Shown here one piece after another: positions 21,521 through 34,800 of a DNA stretch of 64,000 nucleotides. A program made the translations under genes and the position numbers. Source of the stretch: Microglena sp. YARC. Taxonomy: Eukaryota > Chlorophyta > Chlorophyceae > Chlamydomonadales > Chlamydomonadaceae. The notes beneath the pieces are model-generated. The model was not told where the DNA came from. It made no database searches and worked only from the letters and a program-made list of their open reading frames with translations. The stretch spans positions 85,274,738 to 85,338,737 of the forward strand of contig CM039463.1 in NCBI GenBank assembly GCA_022414725.1, given 5' to 3'. Each line of letters opens with the position of its first letter. Position 1 is the stretch's first letter.

Positions 21521-21847
21521 ACTCTTCATGACCAACAAAGGATGTAATGTTCGCTACAAGGTCATGAATGATGAATAGATGTGGAGGTTGGAGTCATTAT
21601 CCAGGTTCTCTTCACAAGGCCCAGAGCTTCAATACATCTGGTCCCCAATTAATTGGCCAGCCTGCTGCCTGTGGGTTTTAAATTCGAAGACTCTGCAATT
21701 TGGCTCGTGCTGCTAGGTCTATCTCCATGACCAACACCAGATCCAGCATTGGCTTCATGGTCAAGAATGATGAATTTATGTGGAGGTTGTAGTCATTATC
21801 CAGGTCTTTGCCACAAAGCCCAGAGCTACAGTACTTCCAGTCCCCAA

Positions 21848-22113
21848 TTAATTGGCCAGCCTGCTGCCTGTGAGTTTTAAATCCAGAGACTTCCTAATTT
21901 GGCTCATGCTGCTAGGTCTATCTCCATGACCAACACCAGATCCAGCATTGGCTGCACGTTCATGAATAGCGCTGAGGGCATCGTCATCATACAAGAAGTC
22001 TACAGAATTGTCGGGTATTTGGCTTGAGCTTGAGGTTTTAAGGCCAAGCTGTGCGGAGGATCGCGAGGTTGTGGCTCCCGCGTAGGTGCTGCGTTCTTGA
22101 AAGGAGGCACGGC
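21848..22113 (-). CDS. Terminal exon, acidic C-terminus
   Basis: Acceptor CATCCACAG, two bases plus 87 codons and TAA. Acidic and Ser-rich, with no known domain recognised. Its first 35-40 bases with the acceptor recur in three tandem copies upstream (about 22,170-22,400). The last codons and 3' UTR have a second copy at 21,600-21,760. Confidence 0.65.
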
Positions 22114-25100
22114 CTGTGGATGTGAGTGTGAGTGAGTGAGTGTGTGGGTGTGGGTGTGAGAGGTTGTGGCTCCCGCTTAGGTGCTGCGTTCCAAAAAGAA
22201 GGCATGGCCTGTGGATGTGAGTGTGTGTGTGAGTGTGTGTGAGTGGTTGAGGCTCCCACATAGGTGCTGCGTTCCCGAAAGGAGGCACGATCTGTGGATG
22301 TGAGTGTGTGGGTGAGTGAGGGTGTGGGTGTGAGGGTGTGCATGAGTGGTTGGGGCTCCCGCATTTGTGTTGCGTTCCCAAAAGGATGCACAGCCTATGG
22401 ATGTGAGTGTGTGAGTGAGTGAGAGTGTGTGAGTGCGAGTATGCGTGTGAGAGTGTGAGTGTGGGTGTGAGTGAGTGAGAGTGAGTGAGTGAGTGACTGA
22501 GTGTGGGAGTGAGTGTGTGTGTGTGTGTGGATGAGTATGTGTGAGTGTGGGTGTGAGTGTGTGTGAGAGTGTGTGTGGGTGTGTGGGTGTGAGTGTGTGA
22601 GTGTGTGTGTGTGTATGTGTGTGTGGGTGGGTGTGAGTGTGGGTGTGGGTGTGAGTGTGTGGGTGTGAGTGTGGGCGTGGGTGTGTGAGAGTGTGTGTGA
22701 GAGTGTAGGTGTGTGTGAGTGTCGTGTGGGTGTGGATGTTGGTGTGTGAGCGTGTGTATGTGAGTGTGAGTGTGTGAGACATGGGTGTGAGTGTGTGTGT
22801 GAGATTGTGTGTTTGTGAGTGTGTGTGAATGTGGGTGTGTGAGAGTTTGTGTGTGTGAGTGTGTGGGTGTGGGTGTGTGAGTATGTGTGAGTGTGTGGGT
22901 GTGAGTTTGTGTGTGTGTGAGTGTGTGGGTGAGTGTGGGTGTGAATGTGGGTTTGTGAGCGTGTGTGTGTGAGTGTAAGTGTGTGGGTGTGAGTTTGTGG
23001 GTGTGTGAGTGCCCCAGTACTGTATCCTAGGGGGGCTCTACTTGTACCTGCGATATTGCCTCTATCTAAGGCAGCCTATCACCTATTACCTCTTTTGTCC
23101 TAAGGCTCCCAACAAGAAGAGCTTTAAGGAATCTGGGTATTGTAGCTCAGACACTACCAAGATGCTCATGAGGCACCTTTGAACCCTAGCCAATTACATG
23201 GCGAGTCAGTCTGCGTGTGGGTGTTGTGTTGTGGGGGCCTGGGTGGGGAGACGTGAGGTAGTTTGGGGTGTGTGTGGGGGGGGGCCTGGGTGGTGAGACG
23301 GTGAGGCAGTTTGGTGTAGGTGTGTGTGTGGGCCTGGGTGGTGAGACAGTGAGCAGTTAGGTTGTGTGTGTTGTGGGCCTGGGTGGTGAGACAGTGGAGG
23401 CAGTTTGGTGTAGGTGTGTGTGGGGGTCCTGGGTGGTGAGACCAGGGAGGCAGTTTGGTGTAGGTGTGTGTGTGGGCCTGGGTGGTGAGACAGTGAGGCA
23501 GTTTGGTGTAGGTGTGTGTGTGGGCCTGGGTGGTGAGACAGTGAGACAGTCTGGCGTGTGGGTGTGAGTGAAGGGTATCGGTGTGTGTGTGCGAGTGTGT
23601 GCGTGCGAGTGTGTGTATGAGTGAGGGTGTATGTGTGAGCGTGCATGTGTGCGAATGTGCACGTGAACGTATGAATTTGTGAGAGTGTATGTGTGTGTCC
23701 GCGTGTGTGTGAGTGGTCCATCACTATTTCCCCAATGCGAAATACCGACCTCTGAAATACCGACTGGGTTTCTTCTACCCTGGGGCTCCCGCATAGGTGT
23801 TGCGTTTCCTAAAGGATGCACACTGCAGGGTGCGGCTAGGCAGCATAGGACGCCAAGCAGCAGCTATGCAGGGCCACATCTGAACGCCAAGGTGCTAGCC
23901 ACCAGCTTTGGCTGAGTCAGGATCACCCAATACACGTGAGAATTGGGTGTGGGTGTGAGTGTGGCCAAGCTCCGACTGGACGGGCTGGAGGATCTTGAGT
24001 GTTTTGGGGCTCCCGGAGGTTGGTGCGTTCCCGAAAGGAATGCAACAGCAGAGTACAATTTGCTATGCGCAGCATGGATGCCAAGCAGCAGCTTTGCAGG
24101 GCCACATCTGAACGCCAAGGGTGCTAGCCACCAGCTTTGCTGGCATGGATCACCCCAACAATACACGTTGAGTTATTATGTGGTGTGCCGGTGTGGAGTG
24201 TGGCCAAGCTGCTTTGTGGTGAGCGATCGAGTGGTTGAGGGCTCCCGCGTAGGTGGTTTTAAGCGTTCCAAAAGGATGCACACAGCAAGTACGGCTAGCA
24301 GCATTGCGGAACGCCAAGCGGCAGTTATGCAGGGCTACATCTGAACGCCAAGGGTGCTTAGCCCACCAAGCTTTGCTGGCAGGATCACCCAATACACGTG
24401 AGAATGTGGGTGTGGGTGTGAGTGTGGCCAAGCTGCGTGGAGGATCGAGTGGTTGCGAAGGGGCTCCCGCGTGGGTGTTGCAGTTCCCGAAAGGATGCAC
24501 ACAGCAGAGTACGGAAGATAGAGCGCATGGACGCCAAGCGCAGTTTATGCAGGGCTACATCTGTAACGCCAAGGGTGCTAGCCACCAGTTTTTTGCTGGC
24601 AAGGATCCACAATACACCACGTGAGAATGTGGGTGTGCGGTGTGGATTGTGGCCAAGCTGAACTCTCGTGAGGGAATCGAGTGGTTGGGGCTCCCGCGTG
24701 GGTGTTGCGTTCCCGAAAGGATGCACACAGCAGAGTACGGCTAGGCAGCATGGATGCCAAGCAGCAGCTTTGCAGGGCCACATCTGAACGCCAAGGGTGC
24801 TAGCCACCAGCTTTGCTGGCAGGATCAATACCGGTACGTGGAGAATGTGGGTGTGGGTGTGATGTGTGGCCAAGCTGCGTGGAGGATCGAGTGGTTTGGG
24901 GGCTCCCGCGTGGGTGTTGCCGTTCTCCGAAAGGATGCACCACAGCAGAGTACGGCTAGGCAGCATGGATGCCAAGCAGCAGCTTTGCAGGGCCACATCT
25001 GAACGCCAAGGGTGCTAGCCACCAGCTTTGCTGGCAGGATCACCCAACACATGTTATAGTATAGAAAACAAAATCGAATAAAAGAACAATACATAAAATA

Positions 25101-28100
25101 CCTAAAAAAAAAATACACCTGTTTGTTGGAGAGAACGCCGACGCCTTGTTGCGGCCGTCGCATTGCACCAGGTTTGTCACTCTAGCTTTGCTGTGCAGGA
25201 TTGCCCCAATATATGTTGTAGTATAGGAAAGAAAAAGAAAAGAAAAAATACACCTGTTGTTGAAGAGAGCAACGGACCGCCTTGTTGCGCCGTCGCATTG
25301 CACCAGGTTTGTCACTAGCTTTGCTTGCAGGATCGCCCAATACATGTTGTAGTATAGAAAATAAAATAAAAGAACAATACATAAAAAAATTGTGGTTGGA
25401 GAGAACACCGACCGCCCTTGTTGCGCCTTCGCCTTGCATTAGGTTTGCCACCAGCTCCTCTTGCAGGACCGCCCAATAATATGGTTGTGAGTATATAAAT
25501 AAATAAAATAAAATAAAATGGTACAAAATACCTGTGGTTGAGAGAGAACACGAGCGCCTTGTTGCGCCTTCACCTTGGCATTAGGTTTGCCACAGCTCCT
25601 CTTGCAAGGACGCCCAATACATGTTGTAGTATATAAAATAAATAAAATAAAATAAAATGTACAAAATAGTGTGGTTGGAGAGAACACCGACCGCCCTTAT
25701 TGCGCCTTCACCTTGCATTAGGGTTGCCACCAGCTTCGCTTGCAGGACCGCCCAATACATGTTGTAGTATATAAAATAAATAAAATAAAATAAAATGTAC
25801 AAAATACCTGTGGTTGGAGAGAACACCGACCGCCCTTTGTTGCGGCCTTCACGCTTGGCATTAGGGTTGCACCAGCTTCGCTTGCAGGAACCGCCCAATA
25901 CATGTTGTAGTATATAAAATAAATAAAATAAAATAAAATGTACAAAATACCTGTGCTTGGAGAGAACACCGACCGCCCTTGTTGCGCCTTCACCTTGCAT
26001 TAGGGTTGCCACCAGCTTCGCTTGCAGGATTGCTCAATACATGCTGTAGTTAAAAAAATAAAATAAAACAAAAGAACAATATATCCAGATACATCAAATA
26101 CCTTTGTTGTCCGAGAGAACACCAACCGCTCCTTGTTTGAATGACATCGAAAATCTTGTATAATAACAACGGAACTTTTACTGGCAAAACTGGTAAAACT
26201 GGTATAAAGTGGCCAAAACGGGTAAAACTGGAACACAATACACAGAATAATCTAGTCAAATAACAACGGAAGTTTTACCAGTGGGTGCGTCTTGGGTGAA
26301 AGCAGGTGCAGCCCACTGAGATGAGGTTCTGTTGCTTGGGCAGTGTGGCTAGGAGGTGACAATGCTTCGTATCTCTGCTGGATCTGGGCTGGACCTAGCT
26401 GGAAGGGTCAAATTGGGGACCCATGGCGACCCTTGCCACAGGCCTTACTGAGGGGGATGACTTAGACTCAAGGGCACCCCCCCTTGGACGTTATTGAGGG
26501 CCATTTTCACTCTGGAAGGTTGGAGGGTGGGTGATTTCAGGCATTGGAGTGGACTTAAAAGGTGAGTGAGTGAAGGTGGGCTGTGCTGCTTCATGTACTA
26601 TGAGTGTAAGAAGGGGACCCATACCACCCCAGGGCCTACACTGAGGGGGATGGCTGGGGTCAAGGCCCCCCACCTTCGATGTCCTCGATGTCCTTGGGAC
26701 GCTCCATCTGGGAGGGTTGGAGGGTGGGTGGGTAGGTTTGGTGGTGGTCGTCTGAATGAGAGGAAAGGAGGGAGACAGGGTGGGTGGGTGGAAGGGTGGG
26801 TCGCTTTCATAAGCATTGGAGTGGACTTAAAAGTGTGGTGAGTGAAGGTGTGCTGCTTCATGTACTATAATGTTACAGAATGGGGATCCATACCCGCTAT
26901 AGGCCTACACTGAGGGGGATAGCCCCCGGGGCTCAAGCCCCCCCCCCCCCTTCAATGTTCTAGGGAGCCGTTTCACCTGGGAAGGTTGGAGGGTGGGTGG
27001 AGAGAAGGTGGGTTGTGTGTTGTGTTTGTCAGAGTGGGAGGAAAGGAGGGAGATAGGGTGGGTGGGTGGAAAGGTGGGTGCTTTCAGGCATTGGAGTGCA
27101 GCTAAAGGGTGGTGAGTGTAGGTGTGGCTGCTTCATTTTTACTATGAGTGTAGAATGGGGACCATGCCCCAGGCCTACACTGAGGGGAATGGCCTGGACT
27201 CCAACCAGGCCCGCCTCCCCCCCCCCCTGAACGTTCTTGGGGGCCGTTTCACCTCTGGAAGGGTTGGAGGGTGGGCTTGCAGGCATTTGGAGTGCTGTTA
27301 AGGGTGGTGAGTGTAGGTTGCTGCTTCATGTACTGTAAGTGTTAGAAGGCGACCCAAGAAACCAGCCTCAACTGAGGGGGATGGCGGGGCTCAAGGGCAA
27401 CCCCCCTAGGACGTGTTCTTGGGGCTTTCACTGGGAGGGTTGGAGGGTGGGTGGAGAGGTACAGGCCACTCCACCAGTAGGGTAAGGCATATCATATGAT
27501 GTTGACCAAAGGCAGGTATGATATCACACAAATTGCATCATATGATATTGTATATAACTGATAACTTTAGCCTTGCCAGACTGATATCATACGATATCAT
27601 ATTGCAGTCCTCTATGCACCAGTTATGAGGCGCTTGAAGGAGTTGTTGTGTGTGGGAGGGTGAGGGTGTGCGTGTGAGTGCGAGTGAAGTGAGGGTGTGA
27701 GTGTGGGTGGGTGCAGAGTTGGAGGTGGAGGAAGAGGCAGGGCCACTCACCAGTCATGAGGCTGCTTGAAGGAGTTGTTGTGGGTGGGTGGGTGGGTGAG
27801 GATTGGTGTGTGAGGGGTGCAATGGCGATGTCGATGCAGGTCGGGTAGAGCCACTCACCCGTAGGGGTCGGCTGTGTTATTAATGTTAGTGATAAATAAT
27901 ATTATATAATAGTAGTCGGACGAGCTGTCTTCACTAGTGACAGAATTTCGAATTTATTTTGAAAAACTAATATTATTGTGGCACTGTAATGATAAACGCC
28001 TGGAGGCGGCCGGGCGTGGTGTTAAGGGAGCCCGTCGTAAGCGGGTGGGGAGCGGTCTCCTACCTCAACTGGACAAGCTACCATCGCGGCAGACGACGAC

Positions 28101-28828
28101 CTGCAACGCCAAGAGCGACCAAAGGGGGATTCGAAACCCCGACTCTTCATTCTTTAGCGATCTGGTCTACCACTAGACCATTGTATAATCATGAAAGAGC
28201 TGTTGACACTGTAATAATATCATTCATTAATAGTTTTTCAAACACTAAATATAGTGCCGTCCCCTACTCACCAGTTATGAGGCGCTTGAAAAAAGAATTT
28301 CTGCTCGGGCCTTCATACTCAGTCTGGAAAATACTCCTTGCACGAGGCTCCACGTTGGGCGCCTCAGGTGCTACGGGGTGGTTCCCAAAGGGACTCTCGA
28401 GCTAGACTCTTGGGGAGATCTTGGGGAGGAGGTGGTGGTGTGATCTGGTGGCGGCGCGTTGGGTGGGACAGCGGAAGTTAGGCTGCCGCGTGAAAGCATG
28501 GGTGGGATAGTGGCTAGCGGGTTGAGGTTAGTGGGTGACTGCAGGCTCGCTGTGGGGGTGGCACATAGGCTGTACGCGCTGGAGTGGCTGGTCTGGCTTA
28601 GGGCGTCCCATTTCTCAACCTCCGGATCTGAGTCCGAGTCGCCGACAAAAAGCGCACTTCTTGGTGGTCGGTGGGGGCAGCAGCAGCAATGGTAGCAGCA
28701 GCAGCAGCAGGTGCGCTGGCTCCATTGGCTCTGGAGCCATCGCCACTGTGGGAAGCGGTGGTCTTGCTGTGACCGTCGTCTGACTGACTCCAGATCTTCT
28801 CCTTGGCAGCTATGGATCCGTCTTTCTT
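21848..28828 (-). CDS. Possible downstream exons of the LRR gene (26,509-26,279; 22,113-21,848) or of a paralogue
   Basis: 22,113-21,848 is a convincing terminal exon: acceptor ATCCACAG, 87 codons with DNSVDFLYDDDALSAIHERA and SQIRKSLDLKLTGS, then TAA. 26,509-26,279 lies between AG and GTAAAA and reads VKMALNNVQGG, then QIQQRYEALSPPSHTAQ in another frame, so at least two indels would be needed. Between them, arrays at 23.8-26.1 kb encode GDPASKA and RRRNKGGRCSLQ, resembling LRR-gene exon M. Whether all this belongs to the LRR gene or to a second gene cannot be decided here; phase between these exons is not settled. Confidence 0.4.
22114..23010. repeat. GTGTGAG-rich intron with acceptor copies
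   Basis: The first 280 bp hold three copies of the terminal-exon acceptor (CCACAG/GCCATGCCT and variants). The rest is (GTGTGA)n simple sequence, which explains the His/Thr-rich open frames. Confidence 0.9.
23215..23565. repeat. ~60-bp tandem repeat
   Basis: Six units of GGGCCTGGGTGGTGAGACAG with a CAGTTTGGTGTAGGTGTG spacer. Confidence 0.92.
23820..25035. repeat. ~220-bp tandem repeat of exon-like units
   Basis: Five to six units. Each minus-strand unit has GTGATCCTGCCAGCAAAGC (GDPASKA), CGTTCAGATGTGGCCCTGC and a copy resembling the start of the terminal exon (CGGGAGCCCCAACCACTCG). Many single-base indels between units break any common frame. Confidence 0.9.
25036..26085. repeat. ~150-bp array related to LRR exon M
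   Basis: About eight units. The minus strand reads GCAAGGCGAAGGCGCAACAA ... GGTCGGTGTTCTCTCC, then CAG/GTATTT. It encodes NARRRRNKGGRCSLQ in intact units and is clearly similar to exon M (35,207-35,362: [17 protein letters not shown] before GTATTG). The unit at 26.0 kb has both an AG and a GT border but an in-frame TGA. Confidence 0.85.
26500..27460. repeat. ~250-bp tandem repeat with an acceptor-like edge
   Basis: About four diverged units with the complement of CCAACC(T/C)TCC(C)AG then (A)GTGAAA.(C/T)GGC, and a common CTACACTGAGGGGGATGGC. The AG-bearing edge resembles the putative exon at 26,509. Confidence 0.8.
27486..27606 (+). mobile_element. ATCATATGAT palindromic element, copy 1
   Basis: About 120 bp with several self-complementary motifs (ATATCATATGAT, GATATCATACGATATCAT) around TTGACCAAAGGCAGG. 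A reverse copy lies at 58,530-58,663. MITE-like; no ORF. Confidence 0.75.
27615..27790. repeat. Two copies of the exon P donor edge
   Basis: Complement of AACTCCTTCAAGCGCCTCAT + AACTG, then GTGCAT or GTGAGT, at about 27,620 and 27,745, matching the true exon edge at 28,272-28,300. Confidence 0.85.
27987..28183 (-). mobile_element. tRNA-derived SINE, copy 1 (full length)
   Basis: The tRNA-like head has an A box (TGGTCTAGTGG) and B box (GGTTTCGAATCCC). The body has GCGATGGTAGCTTGTCC and TTACGACGGGCTCCCTTAA, and the end is CCAGGCGTTTATCATTA. Partial or full copies lie at 51,713, 56,424 and 59,212. Not a functional tRNA, as the arms do not fold into a cloverleaf. Confidence 0.8.
28272..28828 (-). 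CDS. LRR gene cytoplasmic exon P
   Basis: Acceptor CCCCACAG, donor [25 protein letters not shown] continues the basic tail in phase. Two frame breaks follow: at a C5 run near 28,665 (into [20 protein letters not shown]) and near 28,395 (into [20 protein letters not shown], ending FFKRLITG). Two missing bases make the total length fit, so sequence error is more likely than decay. Confidence 0.6.
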
Positions 28829-31800
28829 CTGTGGGGCAGCACATCCGTGTAATTAAATAAATAAATAAATAAATAATTAATTAATTAAATAAACAAATGA
28901 AAATAGACACATATCTCACGTGAGATAAATAGACACATGAGATAAATAAATAAATAAATAAATAAATAAAAAATTAAATAAACAAATGAAAATAGACACA
29001 TATCTCACATGAGAAAATGACAAATGAGATAATAATAAAAACAAATCAAATAATATACATTCATAAATAAATAAATATCTTATACATGAGATGAATGAAT
29101 AAAGAAATAAATAAACAAATAAATACATTCAAAAATGAATAAATATCTTATACATGAGATGAATGAATAAATATCTTATACACGAGATGAATGAATAAAT
29201 AAAGAAAGAAACAAATAAATACATTCATAAATAAATATCTTATACATGAGATGAATGAATAAATAAATAAAGAATAAATAAATACATTCATCAAATAATA
29301 ATATAAAATAATCTTATACATGAGATTGAATGAATTAAATAAATAAATAAACAAATTAAATACATTCATAAATAAATAAATATCTTATACATCAGATGAA
29401 TGAATAAATAAATAAAGAAACAGATAAATAAATACATTCATAAATAAATAAATATCTTATACATGAGATGAAGAAAAATAAATAAAAAACAGAAATAAAT
29501 ACATTCATAAATAAATAAATATCTTATACATGAGATGAATGAATAAATATATAAAGAAACAAATAAATACATTCATAAATAAGTAAATATCTTATACATG
29601 AGATGAATGAATAAATAAATAAAGAAACAAATAAATACATTCATAAATAAATAAATATTTTATACATGAGATGAATGAATAAATAAATAAATAGTATGCC
29701 TTATTACGAGGTGTAAGGTTGAGGGGGCCAGTCCGTTTGCTTGCATTGGGGCCAACCACCAAATCAATCCATGTACTCAATGGCTGACCATGTTTTAGAA
29801 AGTTGAGGTCTGGTGTTCAAATCCCCCCAGCTCCACTTTCAACAAAATCGGAAGCAAATTGAAAAAGCTTCTCTCTTTAGAACCTCAAGATCATCCCCCT
29901 GTAAGCGTGTAGCGTACACAGCGTTATGCAAGAGGGTGTTTGTGACTCATGGCGCCCATAAATGTTAATCGACCGATGCCCCAGTGTATAACCCGTAATA
30001 CACCCCTGTTACCCGTAATACACCACCCAGGACGAACACTAAAAATTAAACAAGCACTCATCTGTTCCCAGCAAAATCATATGGAATGCTAATTAAAATG
30101 TGCGCCCTAGGCACTTCTCCTTGCGTCCACCGACACCCTTCTTATTGTGGTTGGGGGTTGGTGGGTGGTTGGGGGTGAGGGGTGGGGGAGTGTGAGTGTG
30201 AGTGTGAGTGTGAGTGTGAGTGTGCAAAGTTAGGGGGTCTTTGGCTGGTCTCTGGCACCCTTTCTGCACCCTATGGCACCCCTCTCACCTATAATGCACC
30301 CTTCAGCAGCAAATAAAAATGGTGCCGAAGGCGTAGTACACCCCCACTCACAGTACATACCACACCCACACCCACACCCACCTTACAACCACATCCACAG
30401 TAACCACAACCACATCTCCACAGTACACCCACACCACACCCACAAAACACCACACCACACACCCACCATAACGCCGCACCCGACACCCACACCCACAGTA
30501 CAAACAACACCCGAAAACCCAACAGAAACACCACAACCACACACCACAATTAACACCACACCCACACCCACATAACGCCAGCACCCCACACCCACACCCA
30601 CAGTACACCACACCCAAACCCACAGAACAACCACACCACACCCACAGTAAACCAACACCCCACAACCACAGAACACCACTCCCCCACCCACAGTACACCA
30701 CACCCACAGTACATCACACCACAACCACAACCACAACCACCAGCAGCAACAATAAATTCAAATTCAAAATTCTTTAGCATGCAAACCACCAGGCAGCATA
30801 AATTAAAATTAAAATTAAAATTAAAAAAAGGCATAGAGCCACACCCATTTGCTCGTCGTCCTTCTTCTTTCTGCGGCGGAACAGGCAAAATGCAAACCAC
30901 CAGCAGCAGCAGGAATTCAAATTCAGATTCAAATTCAAATAAAAGGCGTGGAGCCACACCCACCTGCTCATCCCTCTTCTTCTTTCGGCGGCGGAACAGG
31001 CCACATGCAAACCACCAGCAGCAGCAGGAATTCAAATTCAAATTCAAATAAAAGGCTTAGAGCCACACCCACTTGCTCATCATCCTTCTTCTTTCGGCGG
31101 CGGAACAGGCCACATGCAAACCACCAGCAGCAGCAGGAATTCAAATTCAAATTCAAATAAAAGGCTTAGAGCCACACCCACTTGCTCATTGTCCTTCTTC
31201 TTTCGGCGGCGGAACAGGCCACATGCAAACCACCAGCAGCAGCAGAAATTCAAATTCAAATTCAAATAAAAGGCTTAGAGCCACACCCACTTGCTCATCG
31301 TCCTTCTTCTTTCTGCGGCGGAACAGGCCACATGCAAACCACCAGCAGCAGCAGAAATTCAAATTCAAATTCAAATAAAAGGCTTAGAGCCACACCCACT
31401 TGCTCATCGTCCTTCTTCTTTCTGCGGCGGAACAGGCCACATGCAAACCACCAGCAGCAGCAGAAATTCAAATTCAAATTCAAATAAAAGGCTTAGAGCC
31501 ACACCCACTTGCTCATCCCTCTTCTTCTTTCGGCGGCGGAACAGGCCACATGCAAACCACCAGCAGCAGCAGAAATTCAAATTCAAATTCAAATAAAAGG
31601 CTTAGAGCCACACCCACTTGCTCATCGTCCTTCTTCTTTCGGCGGCGGAACAGGCCACATGCAAACCACCAGCAGCAGCAGCAAGTCAGTGCAAGTAGAG
31701 CGAAGAAGCCCCCAACAGCTACACCGACGATCAACCCAATGTTGGCCTCGTCACCACCACCCTCCATTTTGGCAGGCGCCACCTCAGGCAGGATGGGGGA

Positions 31801-34800
31801 AGGTGTGGGTAGCACAGGGGGCGCAGGAGGGGGGATCATGCATTCGCTGATCAAGACCTAGGATGGAGATAGTGTTGGTGGTTAGTGGGTGGGTGGTGGT
31901 TAGTTGGTTGGTGGTGGTGGTGGTGGTGGTGGTGGTGGGGGGGGGGCATGGGCGTGCAGGAGGGGGGATCATGCATTCGCTGATCGAGACCTAGGGGTGG
32001 ATAGTGGTGGTGGTAGTGGTGGTGGTTAATGGTGGTGGTGCGTGGTGGTGGTGCGTGGTGCGTTGTGGAGGTGGTGCGTGGTGGTGGTGGTGGTGCGTGG
32101 TGGTGGTGGCAGCAGTAATGGGAAGAATCAAGAGGCTATGTCTAACCTACTAGGCTTGTTCAAAAGTATTAGTCATCTTTTAAAATTTGCCACATGTCAA
32201 CCACCCTCCTAAACTACTTGGGTAACATTTATGGATATAACACAAATGATGGCTTATATTATGCATGTGTCATCATGTGTTGTGAAGCAATGACTAGGGA
32301 GCTGTAAACCAGTTCCTCCATTTTCCCCCTTTGGATTGTCAAATTAACACGGGTGTTGGGGCATGTCAGAAGTACCCTATATTACACAAGGCACACCAGC
32401 CCCAAATGTATTGTTGCCTCCATAGGTGTACTTGGGGGGTCAGACTCGTAAGCATGTTGTGCTACTCTGATGCTGGTGTGTGTCGTGGGCACACACATTA
32501 ACCTAAATGGGTATGGGTCCCAGCATGTAGGCCCCTATATGAGCACTTGACCCATTGCATGGAGCTCCATCCTCAATAGTCAGTTCAAATTTGAATGGGT
32601 GCCACATGTGCATGCAAGATGAGTCTAGTATACCCACCATGTGAGAAACATCTGAATCCCTCCATGCCCAAACACGCTGCGGAGGTCCGGAAAGCGCTAA
32701 AGTGTGAAAATAGGTTTGGAGCCTCGCAATAGATCACCCGGGAAAACGTCACCACTGGACTTTGCTCGGTTATTAGAGAAAGGTTTTACCTAGCGCTGTA
32801 AGTTTGGACCCCGAACTCCCAGAATGGCACAGTGTGGGTGACGAAATATGTAGACAGGCTCCATAGGTTACTTTATTTCGGAAGCGACTGATACTTTTGA
32901 ACACACCTATACCTTCACCCACTGGGATGGACTCATTGCTTACAGAGGAGGTGAGAGTGGTGTTGATGGTGTTGGTGGTGTTGGTGTTGGTGTTGATGTT
33001 GATGTTGGTGTTGTTGGTGTTGATGTTGATGGTGGTGTAAGTGGTGGTGTCAGTGTGGGTGGTGATGCACTTGTACGTGCTGAATCTACCTTGTCACTGG
33101 TCAAGGCGGAAGCTTCCACAGACCACATTGAGCAGTCCACTGGGATGGGCTCATTGCTTTCAGTGGTGGCCAGGATGATGGTGTTAGTGTATATGGTGTT
33201 GGTGGAGTTAGTAGTGGTGTTAGTGTTGATGGTGATGTACTACGACATGCTGCATCCACATGGTCACTTGTCACGGCGGAAGCTTCCGCAGACCACATCG
33301 AGCAGTCCACTGGGATGGACTCTTTGCTTTCCGTGGAGGTGAGGATGGTGTTGATGGTGTTGGTGTTAGAAGTGGTGTCAAAGTGGGTGGTGATGGCCTA
33401 CTACATGCTGCATCTACCTGGTCACTGGTCAAGGCGGAAGCTTCCACAGGGATGGGCTCATTGCTTTCCGTGGAGGTGAGTATGGTGGTGCTGGTGTTGG
33501 TGTTGGTGTTGGTGTTGGTGGTGTTCGTGGTGGTGTCAGTGTGGGTGGTGATGCCCTACTACGTGCTGCATCTACCTGGTCACTGGTCAAGGCAGAAGCT
33601 TCCACATACCACATCGAGCAGTCCACTGAGATGGGCTCATTGCTTTCAGTGGTGGCGAGGATGGTGTTGGTTTTGTTGGTGGTGTTGGTTTTGTTGTTGA
33701 CGATGTTGGTGGTGTTCGTAGTGGTGTCAGTGTGGGTGGTGATGCCCTACTACGTGCTGCATCTACCTGGTCACTGGTCAAGGCGGAAGCTTCCACAGAC
33801 CACATCGAGCAGTCCACTGGGATGGCCCCTTTGCTTTCAGTGGTGGCGAGGATGGTGGTGGAGTCGTAGAAGACGATATCTTGAGTGGGACATGCGGGGA
33901 CGACGATTGCCTTGATATATTTTTGGAGTTCACTCTTCACTTCCACCACGGACCTATCCGGGTCCAAGGTAAAGTCCAGGCTGTAGCTGGAAGCGAGGAT
34001 GCAAGCAGCGTTGGCCTGGGAACAGGGAAGGCAAAAAGGGGGGCAGGGGGGTGGATTGGGAGGGGTTGACACGGGAGCAGGCAAAGGGGTCATGGGAGGA
34101 CCTCTCCGGGTCCAAGGTTAAGTCCAGGCTGTAGCTGGAAGCGAGGATGCAAGCGACGTTGGCCTGGGAACAGAGCATGCGATAAGGGTAGATCAGGGCA
34201 GGGTCTGGGCAGGGCAGTGCTTTTCTTATCCGCTTGTCTTAGCAGCTGCTAGGCAGCTCCATGAGCCAGCCACTAGGCTACACCAAATTATTTCAGCAGT
34301 TCTGGGCAGCTGGTTGTGTCGGCTTCAAGGTGTACTAGGCTGCACCAGGTTCGGCTGAATAGCCATTCAGGGGAGCTGCCTAGAAGCTGCTGCTTGTAGC
34401 GTAAAATGAAAGCGCTGGGTCAGAGGGGTGGATTGGGAGGAGTTGACAGGGGAGTAGGAAAAGGGGGTCATGGGTAGAACTCGCTGGGTCCACTGTTAAG
34501 TCCAGGTTGTACCTGGAAGCGATGATGCAAGCATTGTTGACCTGGGCACAGTGCAGGCAAGAAGGGGGGCAGGCCCTGAAAAAGGGGATCAGGGGGTTGG
34601 ATGGGAAGGGCTTGGTAGGGGAGTAGTGAAAGGGGGTCATGGGAAGAACTCTCCGGGTCCACTGTAAAGTCCAGGTTGTAGCTGGAAGCGATGTTATAGG
34701 CATCCTTGACCTGGGCACAGTGCAGGCAAGAAGGGGGGCAGGCCCTGAAAAGGGGGATCAGGGGGTTGGATGGGAAGGGCTTGGCAGGGGAGCAGGCAAA

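Noticed and set aside
27987..28183. tRNA gene
   Set aside because: A and B boxes are present but the arms do not form a cloverleaf, and the same body follows in other copies: SINE.
30776..31690. Array of regular 109-bp units resembling a CRISPR locus
   Set aside because: There is no short repeat with unique spacers. The whole unit repeats and contains an exon end; the context is eukaryotic.
32153..32907. Possible gene in the unique block
   Set aside because: No frame of useful length or splice logic; terminal repeats identify a transposon derivative.
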